DNA of 64,000 nucleotides from contig DATLTS010000014.1 in NCBI GenBank assembly GCA_035533475.1, positions 62,001 through 126,000 on the forward strand, read 5' to 3'. The notes below the pieces were generated by a model. That model searched no databases. It worked only from the letters and a program-made list of their open reading frames with translations, and was not told where the DNA came from. The stretch is from Mycobacteriales bacterium (lineage in GTDB: Bacteria; Actinomycetota; Actinomycetes; DATLTS01). Within the stretch, counting starts at the first letter, position 1. Each line of letters begins with the position of its first letter. Below, piece after piece: positions 35,744 through 43,639 of this stretch. A program made the translations under genes and the position numbers.

Positions 35744-37207
35744 ATGGTGCGGGCAGCGACATCCGCGAAAAGCCAGGACCGGCTGCTTGCGCTCAGCGTC
35801 GCTCTCCTCGTCGGCGGGATCGGGTTCCTGTTCGCGCGGTCCCTTTACGACAACTACGACGGGTTCATCATGGGTGAGGTCGCCCGGAACATTCTGGGGC
35901 ACCACTCCATCACGGTCGCGATCGATCCCTTGAAGATCAACACGCCGTACTCCTCCTACGGGCTCGGCATGTCCCTGCTCATGATCCCGACCCTCGCGCT
36001 CGGCAGGCTGGTGGGCGCCGGCGCGGCCGCCGGCATCATGGCGACCAACGCGTGGCTGCTGGGTGGGCTGGCGGCTGCCGTCTACGCGTGGTGCCGGTTG
36101 CGGGAGTGCACCCGCGTCTCGGCGTACGCGATCGCCCTGGCCGCCGCCCTCGGCGGCGGGCTGTTGCCGTACGCGAGCACCGGCTTCGGCGAGATCGCGC
36201 TCGGGCTGGCGATCACCATCGGCCTGCTGGGGATCACCGCCACCTCGCGGGGTTTGCGCTGGGGCCCGCCGGTGACCGGAGTGGCGGCCGGCGCGAGCGC
36301 GCTGATCCGGAGCGACTCCCTCGCCCTGGTCGTGCCGTGGCTCGTGCTCGGGGCGATCCTCGTCAGTCCGAAACGCCGGGAGACCGCCACCCGGCTGGCG
36401 CTCGCAGCGCTGCCCTTCGCCGGGCTGTGGGCCTGGTACAACGCCGCGCGCTACGGCGCGCCGTGGCGGCTCGGCTACGACGTCGGGGTCTTCGTTCTCA
36501 ACCACTCCCTCGGCGCCGGTCTCTACGGCCAGATCCTGTCGCCGGGAAAGGGGGTGCTCTTCTTCGCGCCGCTGATGGTGGTCGCCCTGCTCGGCTGGCG
36601 TGCCGCCTGGCGGAGCAGCCGGGTGATCACCTTCGTGGCGAGCGGGCTGGTCGTGGAGCGGTTGCTGTTCTTCGCGGTCTACTGGGGCTGGTACGGCGGC
36701 GGAAGCTTCGGCCCACGCTACTTTCTCCCGGTCCTGCCAGTCATGACGCTCGGGCTCATCGAGCTCGCGCACCGGGGTTGGCGGCTCCGGGTTGCGCTTC
36801 GCCCGGTCGCGGTGGCACTGTCCGGCGCCAGCCTGCTGGTCGGGGTGGCCGGGGTGGCCGTCGACTACGAGCAGAACAGCCAGCTGCGCGCGCTGGCCCG
36901 AGCGATCCATCCCCGACCAGCCCAGACGAGGGGTCGCGCCTACATCGCATTGCTCGAAGAACCGGCGACGGAAGCGGCAATAGACCGCCGCCTCTTCGAC
37001 TGGTCGACGTTCCCGGTCACCGACGAGATCGGCTCACTGGTCCGGGGGCGGGATATCGCCAGCGCGGCATTGGGCCCGTCCGGCCAAGGCTCCAGGCTCG
37101 CCATCACGCTCGGCCTGCTCGGCTGCGGGGGGGCGGCGGCTGCGGCAGCGGTTCGGGTCCGTCATCGCGGCACGTCCGGTGACGGGTCGAGGTCCACCAG
37201 CGCGTAG
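35744..37207 (+). CDS. multi-pass membrane protein, GT39/ArnT-like glycosyltransferase candidate
   Basis: 487 residues from ATG 35744 with about ten to twelve hydrophobic segments. The first extracytoplasmic loop contains acidic residues after helix 1 (SLYDNYDGFIMGEVARNILG), where GT-C enzymes keep their catalytic Asp/Glu. The C-terminus is soluble and basic. GT-C enzymes use polyprenyl-phosphate sugars outside the membrane. The assignment rests on topology and context, not on a diagnostic motif. Its 3' end overlaps the convergent methyltransferase by 46 bp. Confidence 0.6.
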   Translation: MVRAATSAKSQDRLLALSVALLVGGIGFLFARSLYDNYDGFIMGEVARNILGHHSITVAIDPLKINTPYSSYGLGMSLLMIPTLALGRLVGAGAAAGIMATNAWLLGGLAAAVYAWCRLRECTRVSAYAIALAAALGGGLLPYASTGFGEIALGLAITIGLLGITATSRGLRWGPPVTGVAAGASALIRSDSLALVVPWLVLGAILVSPKRRETATRLALAALPFAGLWAWYNAARYGAPWRLGYDVGVFVLNHSLGAGLYGQILSPGKGVLFFAPLMVVALLGWRAAWRSSRVITFVASGLVVERLLFFAVYWGWYGGGSFGPRYFLPVLPVMTLGLIELAHRGWRLRVALRPVAVALSGASLLVGVAGVAVDYEQNSQLRALARAIHPRPAQTRGRAYIALLEEPATEAAIDRRLFDWSTFPVTDEIGSLVRGRDIASAALGPSGQGSRLAITLGLLGCGGAAAAAAVRVRHRGTSGDGSRSTSA

Positions 37208-37989
37208 AGGTCGTTCCCCATGACCAGACGGGCAGGCCATCCCGCCGCGACCTTGGCCAGCAGCCTGATCAGCGGGTTGGTGGCCAACGCGGACGTCCAT
37301 TCACTGGCGCCGGACCGCATCACGTCGCCATCCACCCAGGTGCGCGCGGTCAACCCGCTCTGGCGCATCAGCCGGCGCAGCGACAACGGATTGAGCTCGT
37401 TGGGGTGCATGAGCCCGCGTAGGCGGTTGTACTCGGCGAACCGCGCGAGCACCTCCGAGCGACCGAGCAGCCGCAGGGCGATGAGCAGCGGCGGCAGCAC
37501 GAGACGGATGAACCAGGTGTTCGGCGCGGTGTGTACCAGGATGCGACCGCCTGGTGTGGTCACCCGCGCCGCCTCCCGCAGCGCCCGAACCGCCATCGGC
37601 CACGGCAGGTGCTCGATGACGTCACCGAGCAGCACCCGGTCGAAGGCACCGGCGGCAAACGGTAGTGCCACGGCATCGGCCTGGGCGACCAGGGCCCGTC
37701 CGGCTACCAGACCCCCGGCCAGCCGTGCGGCATCCCACGAATAGTCGACGCCGCAGACCTCGAACCCCCGGCGCAGGAGCTCGGCCACGACGTCCCCGCG
37801 ACCGCACCCTAGGTCGAGCACGCGCTGGCCCGGGCGGATCGCCAGCAGGTCGATCTCCCTTTGCTTGACCAGCGAAACGGTGCCGGCCTGGAACGCCGGC
37901 AAGCCCTCCAGCGCTGGTGAGAGCAGGTACTCGGTGGAGTACAGCGTGGAAGGCGGCACGGTCTGGGTGGATCGTCGGTCGGGAAACAT
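37162..37989 (-). CDS. class I SAM-dependent methyltransferase
   Basis: 275 residues from ATG 37989. Motif I is VLDLGCGRGDVVAELLRRG, with later blocks AQADAVALPFAAGAFDRVLLGDVIEHLPWP and LREAARVTTPGGRILVHTAPN (Methyltransf_11/25). A hydrophobic C-terminal half (FIRLVLPPLLIALRLLG) may sit on the membrane, which is common in lipid-linked glycan methyltransferases. Neighbouring genes are all glycan-related. Confidence 0.87.
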   Translation of the reverse strand: MFPDRRSTQTVPPSTLYSTEYLLSPALEGLPAFQAGTVSLVKQREIDLLAIRPGQRVLDLGCGRGDVVAELLRRGFEVCGVDYSWDAARLAGGLVAGRALVAQADAVALPFAAGAFDRVLLGDVIEHLPWPMAVRALREAARVTTPGGRILVHTAPNTWFIRLVLPPLLIALRLLGRSEVLARFAEYNRLRGLMHPNELNPLSLRRLMRQSGLTARTWVDGDVMRSGASEWTSALATNPLIRLLAKVAAGWPARLVMGNDLYALVDLDPSPDVPR

Positions 37990-38074
37990 CGCAGCCCGCA
38001 GGATAAGGGCGCGGGCCGCCGCGGGCTGCGATCAGCGGCGCGTGCCCCAGCGGCAGTGGCCTAGACTCCGCCCG

Positions 38075-39052
38075 GTGACCGGGCCGGGTGCGGAGCTGCT
38101 CATCTCCGTGTGCGTAAGCACTCGCAATCGGTCCCACCTGCTTCCTCGCCTCGTGACCGCGTTGGAAAACCAGGTGCTCGGTCCGGACGCCTTCGAAGTC
38201 GTCGTGGTCGACGACGGCTCTACGGATGACACCTGGGAGGTGTTGGAGCGGCTGCGCGCGGATTCCCCGCTGAAGCTGACTCTCATCCGCAACGACGAGT
38301 CGCAGGGGCCGGCCGCCGGCCGCAACCGTGCCTGGCAAGCGTCCAAGGCGCCCGTCGTCGCGTTCACCGACGACGACTGCGAGCCCACGTCCTTGTGGCT
38401 GTACGTGGGCGCGGAGGCGATGGCCGAACCAGGTCGGATCGGCGTCGGGCGGGTCATCCCGCATCCAGGTCAGATGCACCTGGTCGGCCCGTTCTCCTAC
38501 ACCCTGTGGGTCGACGAGGGAGTTCTGCTGTGGTTCGCAACGGCGAACCTGTTCTACCGCCGGACGGACCTGGAGGCTGTCGGCGGATTCGACGAGTCGT
38601 ACCGGTTTCCGGCCGGGGAGGACACGGACCTCGGGCTGCGCATCGTCGAACACGGCGCCAAACCGACGTTCCTGCGCCGCGCTCTCGTCTACCACGATGT
38701 CCGACCGAGCAGCTTCGGTGCCATGCTGCGCGACCAGAGGCGCTGGCAGGACATTCCCGGCGTGGTCGCTCGGCATCCGATCCTGCGGCAGCGGGCGCTG
38801 ACCGCCGGGGTCTTCTGGAAGCAGTCGCACGCCCGGCTGCTGCTGCTCTTCCTCGGCGTGGCGCTGACCCCGCGGGATCGGCGGGCATTGGCGCTGACTC
38901 TGCCCTGGCTGCACTACCGGACCTGTGTCCAGCCGCTGTGTGAGGGGCCGCGACGCAGATGGGCCGTGCTTCCCGGTGCCATGGCGATCGAGCTCAACGA
39001 GATGCGGCACATGATCCGTGGCTCGATCCGGCACCGAACCTTCGTGCTCTAG
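38075..39052 (+). CDS. GT2 family glycosyltransferase
   Basis: 325 residues from GTG 38075. The GT-A core is LLISVCVSTRNRSHLLPRL, VVVVDDGSTDDTWEVL and the metal motif FTDDDCEP; the acceptor side has AVGGFDESYRFPAGEDTDLGLRI. It ends with RGSIRHRTFVL, nearly the same as the tail of the minus-strand glycosyltransferase at 60685-61689. The two share the whole layout and are paralogues at opposite ends of the glycan region. Its TAG stop and that of the convergent gene are formed by the same CTAG. Confidence 0.92.
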   Translation: MTGPGAELLISVCVSTRNRSHLLPRLVTALENQVLGPDAFEVVVVDDGSTDDTWEVLERLRADSPLKLTLIRNDESQGPAAGRNRAWQASKAPVVAFTDDDCEPTSLWLYVGAEAMAEPGRIGVGRVIPHPGQMHLVGPFSYTLWVDEGVLLWFATANLFYRRTDLEAVGGFDESYRFPAGEDTDLGLRIVEHGAKPTFLRRALVYHDVRPSSFGAMLRDQRRWQDIPGVVARHPILRQRALTAGVFWKQSHARLLLLFLGVALTPRDRRALALTLPWLHYRTCVQPLCEGPRRRWAVLPGAMAIELNEMRHMIRGSIRHRTFVL

Positions 39053-40389
39053 CCGGACCGGCGGTCGACCGGATCCCCACCGGGGCCGGTCTCCACGTCG
39101 ATCGTTCGCGCCGAGACGAGCCGCCGCAGGGGGTTGCGAGTCGGGCGGCCCCGGTAGACGAGCAGATGCGAGCGCCCGTGGAAGCGCCGGTAGTAGAGCA
39201 GCCCGTGTCGGCGGGCTCGATCCACCAGTCGTTCGATGGGCAACGCCCGGTGCAGGTGCGTGTCGGCCGGCTCCGGTTCCAGCAGGTTCACGACGACCAG
39301 CCGGGCCAGCGCCTCGAGCCGTGCCAGGAACGCGAACGGGTCGGCCACGTGCTCGATGACGTCGAAGGCGTAGGCCGTGTCGAAGCCGCCCGGCACGATG
39401 CCTTCGATGTCGTGGATCGGGGCGGTGAGTCCGCTGTCGGCCAGTCGCCAACGCAGAAACGCGGTACTCGGGTTGTCGAAGTCGGCGAACTCGACCCGGT
39501 AGCCGAGACGCAGCAGCCGAACCCCGTCGGCGCCGACCCCGCAGCCGTAATCCAGCAGCCGACCCCCCGGCGGGGTGAACTGACGCAGCACCGCCCGGTA
39601 GGGACGCTTGGTCGGCCAACTTCCGAACGCGGTCAGGTCGTAGAGGTAGGCCCGGCTCGACCGGTAGAACGCGAGCTCGTTCTCGGCGGTCGCCTCCTCC
39701 CGCTCCACCGCGCCACGGTGGTCCAGTAGGTCGGCTTCGTCGAAGCCACTGCCGAGGTAGGCGCGCAGCTGCGCCAAGTCGAAGACGTCGGACCAGCCGT
39801 CGACGAAAGCGGCCAACCCGTCGGCGGCCGGCGCGGGCAGCGAGTCCGGTGCGTGCCATCGGACACCGGTCTCGGCGACCGAGCGGCCATAGTCGCGGAT
39901 CGCCTCGACATCGAGCCGGGTAGGGCAGCGCACCCGAGCCCGGGGTTCGGCCAGAAACTCGAGACCGGTGGCGCGGAGCTCGATCTCCAGCCGCGAGGCG
40001 TCCCCGCCGTCCAGGGCGACGACGGTTGCCGCCTCGCCGAGGGCCGCGGTCGGACCCGAAATGTTCCAGGTGTGGAATCGGGTCGCCCCGGGCCAGGGGG
40101 CTGCTCCCAGCACCAGCCGGCCGCGCGGGCTGCCACGGTGCTGGTCGAGGTGGCGGCGGACCAGGTCGCCCGCCGGTCGCACCCCGCCCCGCAGCAGCAG
40201 CAGGAGCGGTCGCCGCGAGACGTCGACGGCCGCCCGCACCGCCGCGACCGCGCCACCGGCGTCCACGACCATGACGTCGGCTCCGTCGCGCACGGTGTCG
40301 CGCAAGGCCTCGACCGTCACCTGGGTGGGTGCGCACCGACCGTGGCCGTCGATGACGATCGTCAGGTCGCGAGCCGACGCCGCTAGCAC
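39049..40389 (-). CDS. fusion of degenerate GT2-like domain and SAM-dependent methyltransferase
   Basis: 446 residues from GTG 40389. Residues 1-160 have the GT-A strand-helix pattern, but the nucleotide motif reads VMVVDAGGAV instead of VVVDDGS and no DxD follows, so this half is probably inactive or a binding domain. Residues 260-400 form a class I methyltransferase with DYGCGVGADGVRLL (280-293), VEFADFDNP and DVIEHVADPFAFLARLE. It overlaps the acyltransferase gene upstream by 7 bp and ends at the shared CTAG. It probably methylates the polysaccharide or a nucleotide sugar. Confidence 0.72.
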   Translation of the reverse strand: MLAASARDLTIVIDGHGRCAPTQVTVEALRDTVRDGADVMVVDAGGAVAAVRAAVDVSRRPLLLLLRGGVRPAGDLVRRHLDQHRGSPRGRLVLGAAPWPGATRFHTWNISGPTAALGEAATVVALDGGDASRLEIELRATGLEFLAEPRARVRCPTRLDVEAIRDYGRSVAETGVRWHAPDSLPAPAADGLAAFVDGWSDVFDLAQLRAYLGSGFDEADLLDHRGAVEREEATAENELAFYRSSRAYLYDLTAFGSWPTKRPYRAVLRQFTPPGGRLLDYGCGVGADGVRLLRLGYRVEFADFDNPSTAFLRWRLADSGLTAPIHDIEGIVPGGFDTAYAFDVIEHVADPFAFLARLEALARLVVVNLLEPEPADTHLHRALPIERLVDRARRHGLLYYRRFHGRSHLLVYRGRPTRNPLRRLVSARTIDVETGPGGDPVDRRSG

Positions 40390-40994
40390 TCGAGCCCGGC
40401 CGGCCGCCGGTCCGGTGGCCCGAAATATTCGACCACGCGCGCGGGGACGCCGACCGCGAGGCAGTAGGCCGGGATGTCGCGATTCACCAGCGCGTGCGCA
40501 CCGACGACGGCGCGTTCACCGACATTGGCGATGATCGTGCATTTGCTCAGGATCACCGCCCCCGCCCCGATGTCGATCGGGCGGAAGTCGAACCCCTGCT
40601 CGAGGAACGGGATCGTGTGGTCGCGGAAGCGATGGTTGCCGTCGGCGATGAACACCGACTGCCCGAACTGGGCATCAGCTCCGACTGTCACGGTCGTGGT
40701 GCATTGAATGAGGGCATTCGAGGTGAAGACCGCGCGAGGTCCGATCTCGACCCGCCCATCTCCGGCGATCTCGCAGACGAAGCCCCGCCGGAACTGGCAA
40801 TCGGGACCGACCACGAAGCTGCCCTGCTGCCAGATCTCCAGGGAGAACCCCGGCCCGAGATGCACCGGGCCGTTGAACTCGACCCGGCAATGGCGATGGG
40901 TGGCGAGGACGGACAGTCGGCGCAGGTCCGAGGCCAGTCGACGACCGGAGCGGTAGCGCAGCGTCCACGGGACGCGTCGCCAGGCCGGGGACAC
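40383..40994 (-). CDS. left-handed beta-helix (hexapeptide) acyltransferase
   Basis: 203 residues from GTG 40994. Hexapeptide-repeat rungs run through the centre (VHLGPGF, FVVGPDC, VEIGPRAVF, VTVGADAQFGQSVFIADGNH, IDIGAGAVILSKCTIIANVGERAVVGAHALVNRDIP). The FIADGNHRF loop holds the catalytic His of the WbbJ/maltose-acetyltransferase family. It would transfer an acetyl or other acyl group to a sugar of the glycan. It is co-transcribed with the downstream fusion methyltransferase. Confidence 0.9.
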   Translation of the reverse strand: MSPAWRRVPWTLRYRSGRRLASDLRRLSVLATHRHCRVEFNGPVHLGPGFSLEIWQQGSFVVGPDCQFRRGFVCEIAGDGRVEIGPRAVFTSNALIQCTTTVTVGADAQFGQSVFIADGNHRFRDHTIPFLEQGFDFRPIDIGAGAVILSKCTIIANVGERAVVGAHALVNRDIPAYCLAVGVPARVVEYFGPPDRRPAGLEC

Positions 40995-41021
40995 CCGGCA
41001 ATGTTACCGGCCCAGCGGACA

Positions 41022-41060
41022 CTCAGCCGATGCGCTCAGCCGATGCGCTCAGCCGATGCG
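41022..41060. repeat. three perfect 13-bp tandem repeats containing a stop codon
   Basis: CTCAGCCGATGCG is repeated three times without gaps (41022-41034, 41035-41047, 41048-41060). It spans the 3' end of the glycosyltransferase gene; the TCA in the third unit is its TGA stop. Because 13 is not a multiple of three, loss or gain of a unit changes the downstream frame, not the protein upstream of its stop. Confidence 0.93.
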
Positions 41061-41996
41061 GTTTGCCGCTGCCTCGGCCGACTCCCAGCCCGCCCGGTAG
41101 GCGGCAGCGACCTGCTGGCGGTACCACAGGTCGGCCCCGGTGCGGATCCGGCCGGCCACCGGCCCCCGCCGCCGGAGCAGGGTCTCCGGTGTTGCGGCGG
41201 CGAGCGCCGGCCACCACCGGCCGGTCGGCGGTCGACCCGCGGCGTCGCGGAGGAGGTCGCCGAAGAAGGGCCGGAACCAGTCGTGCTTTTTCGCCATCAA
41301 CCATTCGGCTTCACCGCGGCTGCGGTAACGGTCCCGCAGTCGGTCCAGCCGGTAGGGGTGCAGGTGGTGCACCAGCGCGGACCGGTCGTAGCGGATCCGC
41401 AGCCCTCGCTCGGCCAACCGGAAGCCCAGGTCCAGATCTTCGTAGTCGAAGCGGAACTGCGGATCGAACCCGCCGGCCGCCTCGAAGAACGTGCGTTTGA
41501 GTGAGACGTTGCAGGAGTAGAACCGGCCCCAGCCGGCCTCCGCCCCGTCCGTGATGCCGAAGTCGAATTGGGTCAGGGATCGGTCGATCCAGCGGATCAA
41601 GCCGGTCCGACGTACCGCGCGGTGCCACTCCACATGACCGAGAACGGCAACCTCCTCGCCCGTGTCCGCCCGGTGCCCGTCCAAGTGACGGCCCACCAGC
41701 GAACGCGTCGGGACCATGTCGTCGCCAAGCAGCAGGAGCAGCGACCGGCTGGTCACCGCCGCGCCGACGTTGCGCGCCCCGCCCGGCCCGGTGCGCTCCT
41801 GTTGGACGGTGCGCAGCGCCAGTCCCCGGGCGCTGGCCGAAAGATCGGGGACAACCTGGTCGGTGCCGTCCACCACGACGACGACCTCGAAGCCGGTGGT
41901 GTCCTGCCGCCCGAGCGCCGACAGCGTCACGCGCAGGATGTCCCAGCGGTCGCGGGTGGGAATGACGACGCAGACGTCGGAACCGCTGACCGTCAC
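41049..41996 (-). CDS. GT2 family glycosyltransferase
   Basis: 315 residues from GTG 41996, which overlaps the preceding stop (GTGA). The catalytic core is DVCVVIPTRDRWDILRVTL, VVVVVDGTDQ and LLLLGDDMVPT, the last standing in the DxD position. The acceptor side has AAGGFDPQFRFDYEDLDLGFRLAERG. An extended C-terminal region (KKHDWFRPFFGDLLRDAAG) resembles chain-elongating transferases. Fourth gene of a minus-strand run (GT2, oxygenase, methyltransferase, this gene). Confidence 0.88.
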   Translation of the reverse strand: MTVSGSDVCVVIPTRDRWDILRVTLSALGRQDTTGFEVVVVVDGTDQVVPDLSASARGLALRTVQQERTGPGGARNVGAAVTSRSLLLLLGDDMVPTRSLVGRHLDGHRADTGEEVAVLGHVEWHRAVRRTGLIRWIDRSLTQFDFGITDGAEAGWGRFYSCNVSLKRTFFEAAGGFDPQFRFDYEDLDLGFRLAERGLRIRYDRSALVHHLHPYRLDRLRDRYRSRGEAEWLMAKKHDWFRPFFGDLLRDAAGRPPTGRWWPALAAATPETLLRRRGPVAGRIRTGADLWYRQQVAAAYRAGWESAEAAANRIG

Positions 41997-42844
41997 TGCG
42001 CCTCCGGTGGCAGGAGGCGGTGGGCGGCCCGCCAGGCCTCGGGCAGGGTGGCCTCGAGGGTCGAGTACCGCGCCGAGTCGAAGATGTGCGCAAGGTAGAT
42101 CTGCTCGGGCCACGCCCGGTGGTATTCCTCAGCGGGGAGCTCGTATTTGAGGCCGTGCAGGGGACCGATCTTGCGATGCCCGTGGGTGTCGTTAAAGTCG
42201 ATGATCGCGGCCCGTTCCCCGGCGAAATCGCTCCAGCCGTAGCCGAAGATGTCGTCGAAATAGCACGCGACTCGGGGCAACAGCCGCTCGGCGGGTGCCT
42301 CGAAAACGGTCAACGCGGCCCGGGTGGCGGTGTACAGATCCAGGTCGAAGGCGGCGAAACCCACCGGCGGCGGTTCGCGGGACAGCCACCCGCCGAGGGT
42401 GTCCTCGACCCGGCCGATGACCAACTCCGCCCGGCGCAGGCGGGCCCGGAGCTCCGGCTCGTCCATCGGGAGGATTCCCGGCTCGATGGCCCAGGGCAGG
42501 TCCCGGGCATCCTGCGGTGGCGGCATGCCGGTCCCGATGTCGAAGCCGAACACGTCGACTCGCACCGGGAACAGCCTCTCCGCCGCGTCCGCCGCCCACT
42601 CGAGGGCGATCAGGCCGTTGCCCCCGGCGACGCCGAACTCGACCGCACTCACCGACGCGAGTCCGAGGGCACTCGCCAGCCGGGCGGCGTGCAGGACCCC
42701 CCACAGATACGCGGGACGGCTCCGCGGCCAGCGGTCCCGGGCCCAGACGTAACACCCGGTGGTGCTGGTGCGGTCCGCCCCCGCGCTCGCGTCGGGGGGG
42801 GCCACCGGGCGGCGGCCGAAGCGGCGGGTCAAGCGGCGGATCAT
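41993..42844 (-). CDS. TylF/macrocin-O-methyltransferase-like protein
   Basis: 283 residues from ATG 42844, overlapping the oxygenase stop (ATGA). The SAM-site strand is VSAVEFGVAGGNGLIALEWAA, followed by VDVFGFDIGTGMPPP. Later FAAFDLDLYTATRAALTVFE and DDIFGYGWSDFAGERAAIIDFN carry the acidic metal-binding residues of the TylF family. Such enzymes O-methylate sugars. Coupled to the 2OG-Fe(II) oxygenase and a glycosyltransferase. Confidence 0.75.
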   Translation of the reverse strand: MIRRLTRRFGRRPVAPPDASAGADRTSTTGCYVWARDRWPRSRPAYLWGVLHAARLASALGLASVSAVEFGVAGGNGLIALEWAADAAERLFPVRVDVFGFDIGTGMPPPQDARDLPWAIEPGILPMDEPELRARLRRAELVIGRVEDTLGGWLSREPPPVGFAAFDLDLYTATRAALTVFEAPAERLLPRVACYFDDIFGYGWSDFAGERAAIIDFNDTHGHRKIGPLHGLKYELPAEEYHRAWPEQIYLAHIFDSARYSTLEATLPEAWRAAHRLLPPEAQ

Positions 42845-43605
42845 CGGGCACCGGTGAATCGGTTCAGCCGCCGCCGCACGGCGCGGGCCACACCGGATCC
42901 CGCCGGTGCGGCGTCCCCCCGGAAGAGCGTGTTGTGCGCGCGGACGGTGCGGTCGGGCAGCGAGTAGTAGTACATCGCGAGCGAGCGGCGGGCGCGGTCC
43001 GGCGGGCAGGCGAGCGGTCGCGGGTGACCGTGGAAGGAGCGCGAGGTGGTGGAGAAAACGACCGCCCGGTTGAACTTCGGCTCGATGAGGACCTGCGGTC
43101 CGGACGCCGGGCTCCCCCACAGTTCCAGTGCGCCGCCGAAGGCGGGATCCCAGTCATGGTTCAGGTAGATCAGAAGATTGAGGCGACGTTGCAGCCGGGT
43201 GAGCGGGTGCAGGTTGAAGTCGGCGTGCACCTCGAGGAACCCCCCGGCTTGGATCTGGTGCAGGCCGCCGCCGTGCAGGTGCGGATCCGGGACCAGTCCG
43301 CCGATGCCGGTGAGCGCGCCGAGGAAATCGAGCATGGTCGCGGCGTTGAGTTCGTGGAGGAGTTGCCGCGTGACCGGTCCCATCGCCGACTCGTCGCGGG
43401 ACGCCAACTTGCGCTCGTGTTCGCCGTCGAAGCGCCACCAGTCGTCCCGGTCGGGGCTGGGGAACTCGTCCAGGACCCGATCGAGCACGTCGGCAGACAG
43501 GAAGGAATCGAAGACAGCGTGCGGGAACGGGGCGGCCGCCGCATAGGCAGCGGCCGTGGACGCCGCCAGCTCGAGCAGGCGGGTTCGGTCGAGGAAGTAG
43601 GTCAT
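42841..43605 (-). CDS. 2-oxoglutarate/Fe(II)-dependent oxygenase (prolyl-4-hydroxylase-like)
   Basis: 254 residues. The iron triad is visible as His127-Asp129 (VHADF) and His192 or His194 (SFHGHP). A basic stretch after it (PPDRARRSL) supplies the 2-oxoglutarate Arg. It would hydroxylate a sugar, lipid or peptide; inside this run the product of a neighbouring transferase is the likely substrate. Its stop overlaps the methyltransferase start, so hydroxylation and O-methylation may be successive steps at one position. Confidence 0.82.
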   Translation of the reverse strand: MTYFLDRTRLLELAASTAAAYAAAAPFPHAVFDSFLSADVLDRVLDEFPSPDRDDWWRFDGEHERKLASRDESAMGPVTRQLLHELNAATMLDFLGALTGIGGLVPDPHLHGGGLHQIQAGGFLEVHADFNLHPLTRLQRRLNLLIYLNHDWDPAFGGALELWGSPASGPQVLIEPKFNRAVVFSTTSRSFHGHPRPLACPPDRARRSLAMYYYSLPDRTVRAHNTLFRGDAAPAGSGVARAVRRRLNRFTGAR

Positions 43606-43639
43606 CGTTGCCGCGCAGTCTAGGCAGCAGACCCGCCGG

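Noticed and set aside
37622-40336. A 904-codon minus-strand open frame
   Set aside because: It crosses several well-supported genes (methyltransferase, GT2, fusion protein) in a non-coding frame and is Arg/Gly/Pro rich.
41022-41060. CRISPR-like array
   Set aside because: The units are contiguous 13-bp repeats without spacers; the same holds for the repeats at 15538-15617 and 45472-45528.
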